From assembly GCA_965219175.1 (NCBI GenBank), contig CBDCNI010000001.1:1302001-1366000 (forward strand): a DNA stretch of 64,000 nucleotides, given 5' to 3'. This document shows positions 44,346 to 52,721 of the stretch, in pieces; the first letter of the stretch is position 1; every line of letters starts with the position of its first letter. Under the pieces are notes generated by a model. The model saw only the letters and a list, made by a program, of their open reading frames with translations. It was not told the DNA's origin and did not search any database. The DNA is from JBBPZK01 sp965219175 (GTDB lineage: Bacteria; Actinomycetota; Rubrobacteria; Rubrobacterales; Rubrobacteraceae). Position numbers and translations under genes: made by a program.

Positions 44346-44414
44346 GTTAGGTTTGTTGGGGATCCGGCCGTGCTGTAGGTGACGCGGTTGGGGACGCTAT
44401 CTCGGTCTTTAGGG
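44346..44414 (-). repeat. Decayed direct copy of the 3' end of the dynamin-like gene
   Basis: These 69 bases match 46208-46276, the last 22 codons of the dynamin-like gene plus its stop, at 64 positions without gaps. All five differences are G or C in the gene and A or T in the copy. Past the repeat, a short tcgacatacgtgc piece matches the gene again some 50 bases further in, suggesting an internal deletion. The 1862-base offset includes a frameshifted gene and the RelE/Phd toxin-antitoxin pair. Confidence 0.88.
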
Positions 44415-44486
44415 GCACAGTCGACATACGTGCAAAACAGTGCCACTTTAAGTTATTAATGGTTCATAACAATGGCGAGTTTCAGG

Positions 44487-45075
44487 TCAGTACGGGAGCT
44501 GTGGAGGTAGAATATGCTGCGCTTGCAAATCCCAAATCGCTTTGGCCAGAAGGATCCGCGGTCGCAAGAAGTCCCAAAACTCTAGGGTCTTCATGACCCG
44601 TTCCACGTCAGCGAAGCCAAGCACACCGGCCAGCCCGGCGCATGCGCTCGCGACGGCCACGTAGCTCACGGCTGCTGCGTTCTGCACCTCTCTGGCGTAA
44701 AACTCTTCCTTGTCGGAGGTTGAGGAGCTGGAGGACCGGTCGAGCAGGTGGGTCAGTTCTAACTTGCCCATCCCGCAGTGGGTGAAATCGCAGAAGAAGC
44801 GGTAATTAGTGTACCACCTTTGCAGGTAATCTTTCTTGGGGTCGGAAACCTTCTCGCGAACGCCATCGAGGGTAGGAAACTGCTTTGGCAGCTGCACTCC
44901 TTCGAGGCCCTTTGGGGGTCCTCCTGGCGGGTCTTTGGGATTAAAAAAACTTGTACTCTATAGCGTCGCGCACGTTGTCGGCGATGCCGAGGCTCTGCCT
45001 CACTCCCTCGATACTGGAGTAGGCTTGCGGGAAGAAACCCTGGAATCTCGGGAGACCCTGCCGCTCCGCCTTCAT
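44487..45075 (-). pseudogene. Hypothetical gene split by a frameshift at a T7 run
   Basis: From ATG 45075 a frame runs 44 codons to DAIEYKFF and stops in a run of seven T (A on the plus strand, 44943-44949). Dropping one T continues directly into NPKDPPGGPPKGLEGVQLPKQF and on to QAQHILPPQLPY at 44487, giving about 195 residues. The downstream part is mixed helical with a Ser-rich loop and a hydrophobic segment (VSYVAVASACAGLAGVLGF). I do not recognise the protein. It follows the toxin gene on the same strand. Confidence 0.7.
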
Positions 45076-45114
45076 GACCCTCTAAGGGTAGCTTGGCGCG
45101 TGTCGGTCATAGGC

Positions 45115-45399
45115 CTATATCCGCCGGTAGACTTCTTTGCGGTGGGCGATTCGGATTATTAGGACCGTGAGAACCTCCTCCTCGACGAGGTAGATGATCC
45201 GGTAATCCCCGGTTCGTACGCGCATGTAGTCTGTGGTCTCGACGCTCTCGGCACCGGGCGGCCGTGGATCTTCGGAGAGGGCGCCTATCGTGGCCGTGAT
45301 GCGTTCGACCTGCTTGGGCTGAATACTCTTTCGGAGCTTAGCTAACTCTTTGCGCGCGGGATTGGTGAAATCTATCCGGTAAGGGCCATGGGAAGGCAA
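45115..45399 (-). CDS. RelE/ParE-family toxin
   Basis: A 94-residue basic protein with the RelE/ParE fold pattern: PYRIDFTNPARKELAKLRKSI, then MRVRTGDYRIIYLVEEE and a C-terminal IIRIAHRKEVYRR. RelE types cleave mRNA on the ribosome; ParE types poison gyrase. The DYRIIY...HRKEVY pattern is RelE-like. It starts at TTG 45399, three bases after the antitoxin stop. Confidence 0.85.
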   Translation of the reverse strand: MPSHGPYRIDFTNPARKELAKLRKSIQPKQVERITATIGALSEDPRPPGAESVETTDYMRVRTGDYRIIYLVEEEVLTVLIIRIAHRKEVYRRI

Positions 45400-45402
45400 C
45401 GG

Positions 45403-45666
45403 CTAGAGGTCGAGTTCCTTCTTTACCTCTTCCCAGGAGGTGCGTTCGGGATCTTCCCGCAGTATCCGATCTGCCTCGGCCGCGTCGATGCGGTCCTCCT
45501 CCTCACGCTCCAGACGTTCGAGCAGGGCCAGGTCCTCGGCGGGGATCACCGCAACAGCGTCCTTGTGACGATCTATGAGAATCCGCTCCCGACCGTGGGC
45601 AACCCGGTTTATAGTCCTGGAGAAGTCATTCCGTGCGGTCGTGGCTGTTACGTGCTGCACTTCCAT
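45403..45666 (-). CDS. Phd/YefM-family antitoxin
   Basis: An 87-residue antitoxin. The N-terminal dimerisation and DNA-binding part reads VTATTARNDFSRTINRVAHGRERILI, typical of Phd/YefM; the acidic C-terminus (EEEDRIDAAEADRILREDPE) would wrap the toxin. ATG 45666 is chosen for the AAGGGTGAGAG site; the frame is open further upstream. It lies directly before the RelE-like toxin. Confidence 0.85.
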   Translation of the reverse strand: MEVQHVTATTARNDFSRTINRVAHGRERILIDRHKDAVAVIPAEDLALLERLEREEEDRIDAAEADRILREDPERTSWEEVKKELDL

Positions 45667-45714
45667 GTCTCTCACCCTTTGCGAGTCTGAGTCTCTTATA
45701 CTCCATTCCGTCGC

Positions 45715-45748
45715 GTACATTATGTACGAAGTTGACAGTATTGTCAAC
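45715..45748 (-). promoter_or_regulatory. Promoter with two palindromes controlling the Phd/RelE module
   Basis: On the minus strand TTGACA (45742-45747), a 17-base spacer and CATAAT (45719-45724) form a near-consensus promoter. An inverted repeat GTTGACA-GTAT-TGTCAAC (45731-45748) covers the -35, and GTACAT-T-ATGTAC (45715-45727) covers the -10. The antitoxin ATG is about 45 bases downstream. Phd-type antitoxins autoregulate through paired palindromes, so these are likely operators. Confidence 0.75.
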
Positions 45749-46207
45749 GAATATGCTCTTATGGAGCTTTCCAAGGTGTGGGAGATCAACGCGTACGAGT
45801 TTTTAGAAAGAGACATACGGAAGTGTGAATTTATATATACCACCACAACATGTAGTCCCGGCTCTCACGACATGGTAACAAGCTCAGGCTACTCGGAAGT
45901 CTGCTGAATAGGGGGGAGGTAGTTCTAGCTACGCCTTAGAGACGATACGGGATTCTACTCCTGACTCCTCAATCTGCGGATCTGCGGCGACTACAGCTGC
46001 GGTGATCTCGGTAGTACCCTTGGGTTCATCCACAATACTTCTCACGACCTGATCTTGGTAGGAGGAGGGTTCCTCTACGCCCCCTGCTCGGTTGATTCGT
46101 TGAGGGTCCTTATGGGTAGCGTGTACATTCCTAAGCAGAAAATCCCACTTTCGCAGGGTAGAGTAGCCTAGTGGCCGGATTTTACACGTATCTCGGTCAT
46201 ACCCCGA
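45749..46207. other. Non-genic part of the second toxin-antitoxin cassette
   Basis: A stretch of about 460 bases upstream of the antitoxin promoter and downstream of the dynamin-like gene. The left 180 bases are AT-rich with no feature. The right part holds a coding-like frame without a start codon, listed separately. No insertion-sequence ends or integrase fragment could be seen. Confidence 0.4.
45929..46168 (-). pseudogene. Coding-like remnant without a start codon
   Basis: A frame of about 79 codons on the minus strand ends at TAG 45929 and reads like protein: LRKWDFLLRNVHATHKDP, then GGVEEPSSYQDQVVRSI and a Val/Ala/Glu-rich end (EITAAVVAADPQIEESG). There is no ATG, GTG or TTG near its beginning, so it may be the C-terminal fragment of a lost gene. 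It lies between the dynamin-like gene and the TA module. It is not recognised. Confidence 0.3.
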
Positions 46208-46208
46208 G

Positions 46209-47990
46209 TTAGGTTTGTTGGGGATCCGGCCGTGCGGCGGGCGACGCGGTTGGGGCCGCTATCTCGGTCTTTAGGGCGTCTGCCTCGCGGTTCAGGTCCG
46301 CCAGGGAAGAGCGGGCGTCGGACATACGCGCGTGCTCGGTGCGGACGAAGCGGGTGTAGGGGGCGATAGCCTCGCGCATCCGCTCGACGGAGCGGCTGAG
46401 CTCCGTGTCGAACTGACGGCCCGTTACCTCCGCGAGCTTGTCGCGCAGGGCGTCCGTGTTCTGTCGAAACTCTTCTTTAGCCTTGCGCCGCCGGTAGGGG
46501 ATGACGAAGAAGCCGAGGCCGGCGAGCAGGAGCGCGGTGATCGTCATGGTGATGTCTATAGCGGAGGCCATCGCGACGGTCGCCACGATCGCTCCCATCC
46601 CGAGAGCACCGACTTCGGCGGCGGCTGTCTGGGCCACGGCTCCTTGCAGGGAGAGCGCTATGTTCTTCGACTCACGTTCCCGATCGTAGCGCTGGACGAC
46701 GTTCGCGGCGTTCTTGCCGACGGAGTTCAGGACCTGGGTGCGGTTGTACTCGAAGTTGTCGCCGACCTCCCCGATCAGGTGCTCGTCGTATTTCTTCTGG
46801 CGGCGGCGGTTGACGTACTCGACGATCGCCCGCCACTGCTTCAAGTTCCGGTCAACCATCCAATCGACCAACTCGCCGACCCGCTCGTCTATGAGGCCCT
46901 CCGTGTCGGCGACGACCTCGCGCTGGAAGCGCTGCTGCACTTTCTCGCGACGGGTGAGTTCCGCGATGTTGGTGATCCTGATATTCCTCTCGAACCACTC
47001 GTCGGCCCGCTCGTTCAGCGCGTGGACGATGTTCTCTATCTCCGCCATCCGCGCGTCGAAGTCGCGTCTCATGTCCTCCTGGAAGACCTCCAACTGTGAC
47101 TCGACGTTCTCCGAAGTCTTGAAGTCGTCCTCCAGTAGGCCCATCCGCTCCTCGACCGTCGAACCGTAGCGCCGGCCAAGCTCCTCGACCACCCCGAGAG
47201 GGCTTTCCAGCTTGATCCTCACCCGTCCTTCCTCGTCCAACAGGTCCGAGACGTAACCTTCCAGTTCCCCGAAACCGCTCGCTTTCATCAGGGCGTCTCG
47301 CTCCATCTCGCTTCCCGCCGCCTTCGCCCTCTGTGCCAGTAACGAAGAGACGAAGAAGATGGGAGGCGTCAGGCCGAGCATCGAGCGGATGCCTTCCTCT
47401 ATAAAGGTACGCACCCGATTCGTGTTCTCCTCGTTTCGGAGGAGGTCGACTTTGTTGACGACCAGCAGTATCTTCTTTCCCCAGTCCCGGATGAGCTCCA
47501 GGTAGCCGCGTTCGCTCTCGGTCAACGGGCGCTCGGCGGAGGTGACGAACAAAACCAGGTCGCTGCGCGGCACGAAGCTTCGTGAAAGCTCCTCGTGGTG
47601 ACGGATGATGGCGTTGGTGCCGGGCGTATCGACTATGGATATTTCCCGCAGAAAATCGTTCGGATAACCTATCTCAAGTATTCCCTCGCGCCGTTCGCGC
47701 TCCATCGGTTCGTCGCTATGACGCAATACGGTGATGCGATCCGTCGTGGGCGTGACGCCCTCGGTCGCGATCTCCGCCCCGAGCAGCGCGTTTATAAACG
47801 CCGATTTGCCGGAGTTGAACTCGCCCACGATGACGAGCAGGAAAAGCTCCTCGACATCCGAGAGGGCTTGGCGGACCAGCTCCACGTCTTCCGAAGGCGA
47901 GCCGAAATCGACCAGGAACTCTTCCAGGTCTTTCAAGAGATTCCGCTCCCGGTCGAGCAAGTCTTCCTGACGTTTGCCGAGAATTTGCAC
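46209..47990 (-). CDS. Bacterial dynamin-like GTPase
   Basis: A 593-residue membrane-remodelling GTPase. The P-loop GEFNSGKS spans residues 56-63, G2 is the Thr of TPTTDRIT, G3 is DTPGTN and G4 is NKVDLL. Long helical stalk segments follow, and two adjacent hydrophobic helices near residues 460-505 should form the membrane paddle, followed by a coiled C-terminal helix. Such proteins act in membrane repair, stress or division. It stands alone here. Its last 69 bases are duplicated at 44346-44414. Confidence 0.9.
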   Translation of the reverse strand: MQILGKRQEDLLDRERNLLKDLEEFLVDFGSPSEDVELVRQALSDVEELFLLVIVGEFNSGKSAFINALLGAEIATEGVTPTTDRITVLRHSDEPMERERREGILEIGYPNDFLREISIVDTPGTNAIIRHHEELSRSFVPRSDLVLFVTSAERPLTESERGYLELIRDWGKKILLVVNKVDLLRNEENTNRVRTFIEEGIRSMLGLTPPIFFVSSLLAQRAKAAGSEMERDALMKASGFGELEGYVSDLLDEEGRVRIKLESPLGVVEELGRRYGSTVEERMGLLEDDFKTSENVESQLEVFQEDMRRDFDARMAEIENIVHALNERADEWFERNIRITNIAELTRREKVQQRFQREVVADTEGLIDERVGELVDWMVDRNLKQWRAIVEYVNRRRQKKYDEHLIGEVGDNFEYNRTQVLNSVGKNAANVVQRYDRERESKNIALSLQGAVAQTAAAEVGALGMGAIVATVAMASAIDITMTITALLLAGLGFFVIPYRRRKAKEEFRQNTDALRDKLAEVTGRQFDTELSRSVERMREAIAPYTRFVRTEHARMSDARSSLADLNREADALKTEIAAPTASPAARPDPQQT

Positions 47991-48108
47991 CGCAACACCT
48001 CCGTTCCCTATGAATTATACCGTCCGGCGGTGTTGGCCGTTTCCGTACAGCGCTTTGCGGGTAGAGAAATGCTGTAACGTTACTGGATTCTAATAAGCGG
48101 AGGGCTTT

Positions 48109-49077
48109 ATGAACTACAGGCAGCTAGGACGAACGGGGATCGAAGTGTCGGAGATCGGCTACGGCGCGTGGGGTATCGGCAAAGACGCCTGGCTCGGCGC
48201 CGAGGACGATGAGTCGGTAAAGGCGCTCCACCGGGCGATAGACCTCGGGCTTACTTTTATAGACACGGCGCTCGCTTACGGTGACGGTCACAGCGAGAGG
48301 CTCGTCGGGCGGGTTATCAAGGAGCGGGACGAGGGGATCCACATCGCCACCAAGATACCGCCGAAGAATGGGGTGTGGCCCGCCCCGGAGGGACTGCATC
48401 CGGATGAGACGTTTCCGGGTGATTACGTGAGGGAGTGCACGGAGCAGAGCCTGGAGAACCTCGGGGTGGACTCGGTGGACGTGCAGCAGTTCCATGTTTG
48501 GCAGGACGAGTGGGTCGGCGAGGGAAGTTGGATGGAAGCTGTGGAGGAGTTGAAGAAGGAAGGCAAGATCAAAGCCTTCGGCGTCTCCATAAACGACCAT
48601 CAACCGGAGAACGCCCTGAAGCTCATTGAGACTGGTATCGTCGACACTGTACAGGTCATCTACAACGTCTTCGAGCAGAGCCCGGAGGATGAGTTGCTGC
48701 CGTTCTGTGAGAGTCACGGCGTCGGGGTGATAGTGCGGGTGCCGTTCGACGAGGGAGCTCTTACCGGTAGGATCACACCGGACACGGAGTTCGAGGAGGG
48801 AGACTTCCGAAACGAGTATTTCCGGGGCGACCGCAAGAAGGAAGTCTACGAGCGAGTCCAGAACATAGTCTCGGACCTCGGTATCTCCGAAGACGAGATG
48901 GCGGAGGTTGCGCTGCGTTACATCCTCTCCAGTTCGGCTGTCTCCGCCGTGATACCGGGGATGCGCTCCGTCCGAAACGTCGAGAAGAATATGGCTGTGG
49001 GCGATGGCAAGGGCCTCCCGGAAGATCAGGTAGAGAAGCTCAAGGAGTACCGCTGGGTCCGCAGCTTCTACGCCTAG
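48109..49077 (+). CDS. Aldo/keto reductase
   Basis: A 322-residue TIM-barrel NADPH oxidoreductase. Catalytic residues are in place: Asp in FIDTALAYGDGHSE, with the Tyr, Lys in HIATKIPP and His in VQQFHVW. The C-terminal GMRSVRNVEKNM segment matches the cofactor phosphate site. It starts at ATG 48109 behind GGAGGG. Substrate not predictable. Confidence 0.92.
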   Translation: MNYRQLGRTGIEVSEIGYGAWGIGKDAWLGAEDDESVKALHRAIDLGLTFIDTALAYGDGHSERLVGRVIKERDEGIHIATKIPPKNGVWPAPEGLHPDETFPGDYVRECTEQSLENLGVDSVDVQQFHVWQDEWVGEGSWMEAVEELKKEGKIKAFGVSINDHQPENALKLIETGIVDTVQVIYNVFEQSPEDELLPFCESHGVGVIVRVPFDEGALTGRITPDTEFEEGDFRNEYFRGDRKKEVYERVQNIVSDLGISEDEMAEVALRYILSSSAVSAVIPGMRSVRNVEKNMAVGDGKGLPEDQVEKLKEYRWVRSFYA

Positions 49078-49139
49078 AGTGTCTCTCGTAGTAAGCTGAC
49101 GAGGTCTTGAAAACTACGATATCGAGAGAGTAAGCGGCG

Positions 49140-50033
49140 GTGGGAGTCCTCGGTGAGCGCAGGTTCGCGGTGACGGCATTCGTCACGCTTGTCTTGTTCT
49201 GGGGGTCGGCGTTCACGATCATCAAGATGGGGCTCGACTACTCGCCGCCGATGCTCTTCGCGGGATCGCGCGCTTTGATCGGCGGCGTCGCGGTTGGGAT
49301 CATGGCTCTCGTCTGGAGCGGGAAGCCGCATTTGCGGCGGCAGTGGGGCGTGTACCTGCTGCTGTCGGTGCTCAACGTGATCCTGTTCCTCGGGTTGCAG
49401 ACTCTGGCTATCATGGACCTGCCTTCGGGGACGGCGGCGGTCCTGATCTACCTTCAACCCATCCTGACAGGCCTCCTTGCGCATCTAATCCTGGGCGAGT
49501 CGCTCTCGGTGTCGAAGTTGGCCGGTCTCTTGCTCGGCTTCGCCGGGATAGTGGCCGTGAGCGCCGAAAGCCTCTCGGGTACGGTATCGCCGTCGGGCGT
49601 AGCCTTTGCGGTCGTCGCCGCGCTCTCCTGGGCGCTCGGGACCGTGTACTTCAAAAAGGCGCAAGAGAAAGTCCCGCTATTGTGGGCCATAGCCATCCCG
49701 TTCACGTTCGGGGGCGTGGTCCTGACGGCGTTCGGCCTGCTCATCGAGCCGGTATCCGGGATATCGTGGAACCTCACCTTTGTTGGTAGCCTGCTGTACG
49801 CGGCGCTCATCGGCACGGCTCTCGCCTACATTCTCTGGTTCGGGTTGGTGCGGGCCGGAGAGGCGAGCCGGGTGGCGGCCTTCGTCTTCTTCGTGCCGCT
49901 AGTCGCGATCCTGCTGGGCGACATCTTCCTCGGCGAGGCTTTAGGCCCCCTACTGATCCTCGGCGCGGCCCTGGTCGTCTCCGGCATCTACCTCGCAAAC
50001 CGGAGGCCTCGGAAGGCGCAAGACTCCGGTTAG
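49140..50033 (+). CDS. EamA-family DMT transporter
   Basis: A 297-residue protein with ten helices and two EamA repeats; helix 1 has FWGSAFTIIKMGLDYSPP and helix 10 ends VSGIYLANRRPRK. It starts at GTG 49140 without a strong ribosome site. It is a second member of the family in this window, not closely similar to the one at 41223. Confidence 0.88.
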   Translation: MGVLGERRFAVTAFVTLVLFWGSAFTIIKMGLDYSPPMLFAGSRALIGGVAVGIMALVWSGKPHLRRQWGVYLLLSVLNVILFLGLQTLAIMDLPSGTAAVLIYLQPILTGLLAHLILGESLSVSKLAGLLLGFAGIVAVSAESLSGTVSPSGVAFAVVAALSWALGTVYFKKAQEKVPLLWAIAIPFTFGGVVLTAFGLLIEPVSGISWNLTFVGSLLYAALIGTALAYILWFGLVRAGEASRVAAFVFFVPLVAILLGDIFLGEALGPLLILGAALVVSGIYLANRRPRKAQDSG

Positions 50034-50104
50034 CGCCAGCCTGCTTGACTACGGATACGCTATTCAGCATAGTTTCCGGAGACATCATAAAGAGGAGGAG
50101 ACCC

Positions 50105-50515
50105 GTGACCAGACCACCCGTACCGCCGTTCGACGAAGAGAGCGCCCGTCAGAAAGTCAAAGCGGCCCAGGACGGCTGGAACAGTCGCGACCCGGAGAAA
50201 GTCGCCCTCGCCTATACCGAAGACTCAAAGTGGCGTAACCGGGACGAGTTCTTCGAGGGCCGTGAGGCCATAGTCGAGTTCCTGACGCGCAAGTGGGAGC
50301 GAGAGCTTGACTACCGGCTGATGAAAGAGTTGTGGTGCTACGCCGGAAACCGAATCTCCGTCCGCTTCGAGTACGAGAGCCGCGACAGAAACGGCCAGTG
50401 GTGGCGCAGCCACGGCAACGAGCACTGGGAATTCGACGAAGAGGGTTTGATGAAACGCCGCGATGCTTCGATAAACGACTACAAGATCGAAGAGTCGGAG
50501 CGCCGTATCCTATAG
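50105..50515 (+). CDS. DUF1348/NTF2-like protein
   Basis: A 136-residue cone-shaped NTF2/SnoaL-fold protein. Family motifs include GWNSRDPEKVALAYTEDSKWRNRDEF, the WCYAGNRISVRFEYE strand and HWEFDEEGLMKRRDASIND. GTG 50105 follows GAGGAGGAGA; the frame is open upstream to 50045. DUF1348 proteins are of unknown function, possibly binding a small ligand. Confidence 0.85.
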   Translation: MTRPPVPPFDEESARQKVKAAQDGWNSRDPEKVALAYTEDSKWRNRDEFFEGREAIVEFLTRKWERELDYRLMKELWCYAGNRISVRFEYESRDRNGQWWRSHGNEHWEFDEEGLMKRRDASINDYKIEESERRIL

Positions 50516-50566
50516 TCGTCTGCTAGACTCCGCTCCGTAGATCGGATCGAACATAGGAGGTTCACC

Positions 50567-50857
50567 GTGATAGACCATCTGGTACTTTTTACGGTCAGCG
50601 ACGATGCATCGGCGGAAGATGTGGACGACTTGATCTCCTCGCTCGCGGCGCTAAAGGACAGCGTTTCGGGCGTCGTGGATCTCTCGGTCGGTGAGAATTT
50701 CAGCGAGCGGGCCGGTGGCTACACCCACGGTCTTTTTGCCCGTTTCGAGGACAGGGACGGCCTGAAAGGTTATCTCGAACACCCCGACCACATCGCTGTC
50801 GTGGAGAAGCTCGACGCCTTCACGGACGGGCGGATCGTGCTGGACTACGAGTCGTAG
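50567..50857 (+). CDS. Dabb-domain (stress-responsive alpha/beta barrel) protein
   Basis: A 96-residue ferredoxin-like alpha/beta protein: IDHLVLFTV, LIVG-like SVGENFSERAGGYTHGLFARFEDRDGLKGYLEHP and the closing IVLDYES strand. It starts at GTG 50567 behind AGGAGG and is three bases from the rhodanese gene. Such dimers are linked to stress or small-molecule binding. Confidence 0.88.
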   Translation: MIDHLVLFTVSDDASAEDVDDLISSLAALKDSVSGVVDLSVGENFSERAGGYTHGLFARFEDRDGLKGYLEHPDHIAVVEKLDAFTDGRIVLDYES

Positions 50858-50860
50858 GCG

Positions 50861-51190
50861 TTGCAGCAGCCGGACTACCAAAACATTACGCCCAGGCAAC
50901 TCAAAGCCAGGCTCGACGCCGGAGACCGGCCGCGCTTGCTCGATGTGCGTGAACCGTGGGAGTTCGCCCTCTCCCGGATAGACGGCTCGGAGTTGATCCC
51001 TGTCGGAGAGCTTCCCCACAGGGCTTCCGAACTCGATCCGACGGCAGAAACGGTCGTCATCTGCCACCACGGCATCCGTAGCGCACATGTGACCCGCGCG
51101 CTCGATCAGGCCGGATTCCAAAACGTTCTCAACCTCGAAGGTGGTCTCGACGCCTACTCCGAGGTCGACGACTCAATACCCCGTTATTGA
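50861..51190 (+). CDS. Single-domain rhodanese
   Basis: A 109-residue rhodanese with the family start LLDVREPWEFALSRIDGSELIP and active Cys in CHHGIRSAHV. It carries sulfane sulfur. It starts at TTG 50861 three bases after the Dabb gene, so the two are co-transcribed. Confidence 0.9.
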   Translation: MQQPDYQNITPRQLKARLDAGDRPRLLDVREPWEFALSRIDGSELIPVGELPHRASELDPTAETVVICHHGIRSAHVTRALDQAGFQNVLNLEGGLDAYSEVDDSIPRY

Positions 51191-51265
51191 TCCCGGCCAT
51201 CTAATGTGATTGGTAGAGAGGGTCGTCTGTACTTTCTTTAGAGACAGGATTGAGAGAGATAGTCT

Positions 51266-51360
51266 GTACCCGGTAACCTGATCTGAGGGCAGACTTTCCG
51301 GGACCCATCCTTCCCGGCGGAACCTTTCTGAGAGCGTCTGAAAGGCTGACTTTCGTAAGA
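51266..51360 (+). promoter_or_regulatory. Structured leader of the peptidoglycan-binding gene, possible c-di-AMP-type riboswitch
   Basis: The 275-base leader contains stacked hairpins around TTTCCGGGACCCATCC / TTCCCGGCGGAA and a GGCTGACTTTCGTAAG segment at its 3' end. The GGGACCCA piece and the CGTAAG closing piece loosely recall the ydaO c-di-AMP riboswitch, which often controls cell-wall genes in actinobacteria. Other conserved ydaO blocks are not obvious, so this is tentative. Confidence 0.2.
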
Positions 51361-51465
51361 TATATAAGACGTTACCCAACTTTTATCCTTCTGTTACCGT
51401 CTCGTTATGCAGGTCGTTTAGATTACCTGGCATAAGAAGGGCGAGCGAAACAAGGAGGTAAAGAG

Positions 51466-52020
51466 ATGGTTCTCTACAAAAGGGTTGCGGTGGTGCTTGC
51501 CGTGCTGGTTGCGGCTTTGGTTTTCGCCGTACCGGCGTTTGCACAAGGCACGCCTGCAAAGGCGCACTCGGCACCTATACAACCGATGGTCGGATGTTCG
51601 GGGGCGGGCTGCTGGCCTACTTACTCTTACAGGGACTTGGACACGGACGTGACTGCCGCCCAATATCTGCTCCTGTACCATGGTGCTTACCGTGGTTCGC
51701 TTGGTTTTCAGCCAAACGGGAACTTCGGGACGCAGACCGTGGCAGCGGTGAAATTCTTTCAGAGTGCAGAGGGATTGCCCGTAACCGGCACCATAAATGC
51801 ACGGACCTGGCGGCATCTAGTCACCACGGTACGCTACGGTCAGAGGAGCAAAGCCGTAAAGGCTCTACAGGTGGAGCTCAGGAGTCAGTACGGCTACAGA
51901 CTTCCCGTGACCGGCTACTACGGTAACCAGACCAGGGCCGCGGTCAGGAACTTCAACGGTGGAGGCGCGGGAAACTATTTCGGCGCCGGCAACTGGCGGC
52001 CTCTGATAAGCGCCCGATAG
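51466..52020 (+). CDS. Secreted peptidoglycan-binding domain protein
   Basis: A 184-residue exported protein with a signal peptide (basic start, hydrophobic core, cleavage after PAFA near residue 26). Two PG_binding_1-like repeats follow: one around residues 55-110 (FQPNGNFGTQTVAAVKFFQSAEGLPVTGTI) and a second around 115-165 (GYYGNQTRAAVRNF). No catalytic domain is present, so it probably anchors to or inhibits something in the wall. ATG 51466 follows AAGGAGGTAAAG. A terminator follows at 52078. Confidence 0.9.
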   Translation: MVLYKRVAVVLAVLVAALVFAVPAFAQGTPAKAHSAPIQPMVGCSGAGCWPTYSYRDLDTDVTAAQYLLLYHGAYRGSLGFQPNGNFGTQTVAAVKFFQSAEGLPVTGTINARTWRHLVTTVRYGQRSKAVKALQVELRSQYGYRLPVTGYYGNQTRAAVRNFNGGGAGNYFGAGNWRPLISAR

Positions 52021-52077
52021 CCACAAGGCCACAAGGCCACAAAGCCGCACACCGCAACACGAATCTTCGCCTTTCCG

Positions 52078-52113
52078 GGCCAGGGTCATCTCTCGATGGG
52101 ACCCTGGCCTTTT
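52078..52113 (+). terminator. Intrinsic terminator after the peptidoglycan-binding gene
   Basis: GGCCAGGGTC and GACCCTGGCC form a perfect ten-base stem with a 12-base loop followed by TTTT. The stretch just before it has three tandem GCCACAA units (52015-52044 region). Confidence 0.8.
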
Positions 52114-52181
52114 GACGTGAATAAATGCAGACGGAAATATCGCGCTGTAAGTTGGGTGCAGCCCACTTCGTTTGGGATTGT

Positions 52182-52565
52182 CTACGCTGTAGACTGTTCG
52201 ATTCGGCGGTAGAGAGCGGCGGCTAGGCCTTCCGGCTCTGCGGAGCGTTCGGCCAGCATCCTGGCGGCTTCGGCGATTTGGGTTTCGCCGGAGATCTCGA
52301 AGGTCAGCACGACCGGCTCGTCGTCTTCGAGGCCAAGATCTTGTTTGATCTCCTGGCGGACTCTCGGAACTTCCTTGCCGGCCTTCGCGGCTATGTCGCG
52401 GGCCATTGTGGCGGGATCCAACTCCTGGCAGACCTCGATGCCGCCTCCGATGCGCCGCTCCCACCACCACGTCGCCCGCACTCCGGTGAAGTTCTCGTCG
52501 ACCAGCGACGCTGCACCCTCGGCCAGGAGTTGGTCTAAGCGCTCAGGGTTCTGATATTGGTCCAC
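52182..52565 (-). CDS. Hypothetical protein
   Basis: A 127-residue acidic soluble protein with WWWERRIGGGIEV near residue 33 and a helical C-terminus. It is not recognised. It has no close operon partner; its start ATG/GTG at 52565 has no strong ribosome site. Confidence 0.55.
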   Translation of the reverse strand: MDQYQNPERLDQLLAEGAASLVDENFTGVRATWWWERRIGGGIEVCQELDPATMARDIAAKAGKEVPRVRQEIKQDLGLEDDEPVVLTFEISGETQIAEAARMLAERSAEPEGLAAALYRRIEQSTA

Positions 52566-52721
52566 GACGTTTATTCTACCGGTTGGATCTACTTCGGCTA
52601 GAATAGCTGCTAGTAGGTGGGATCCTTAAGGAAAGAGTAGGTCGTTGTCGCCAAGAGACACTAAACCTCATAAAATAGATGTCTTCTCAAAGAAGAAAAC
52701 CACCTCACCCCCGCGCCGAGC

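Noticed and set aside
52015..52046. Three tandem GCCACAA units
   Set aside because: Too few and too short for a functional repeat array; probably slippage before the terminator.
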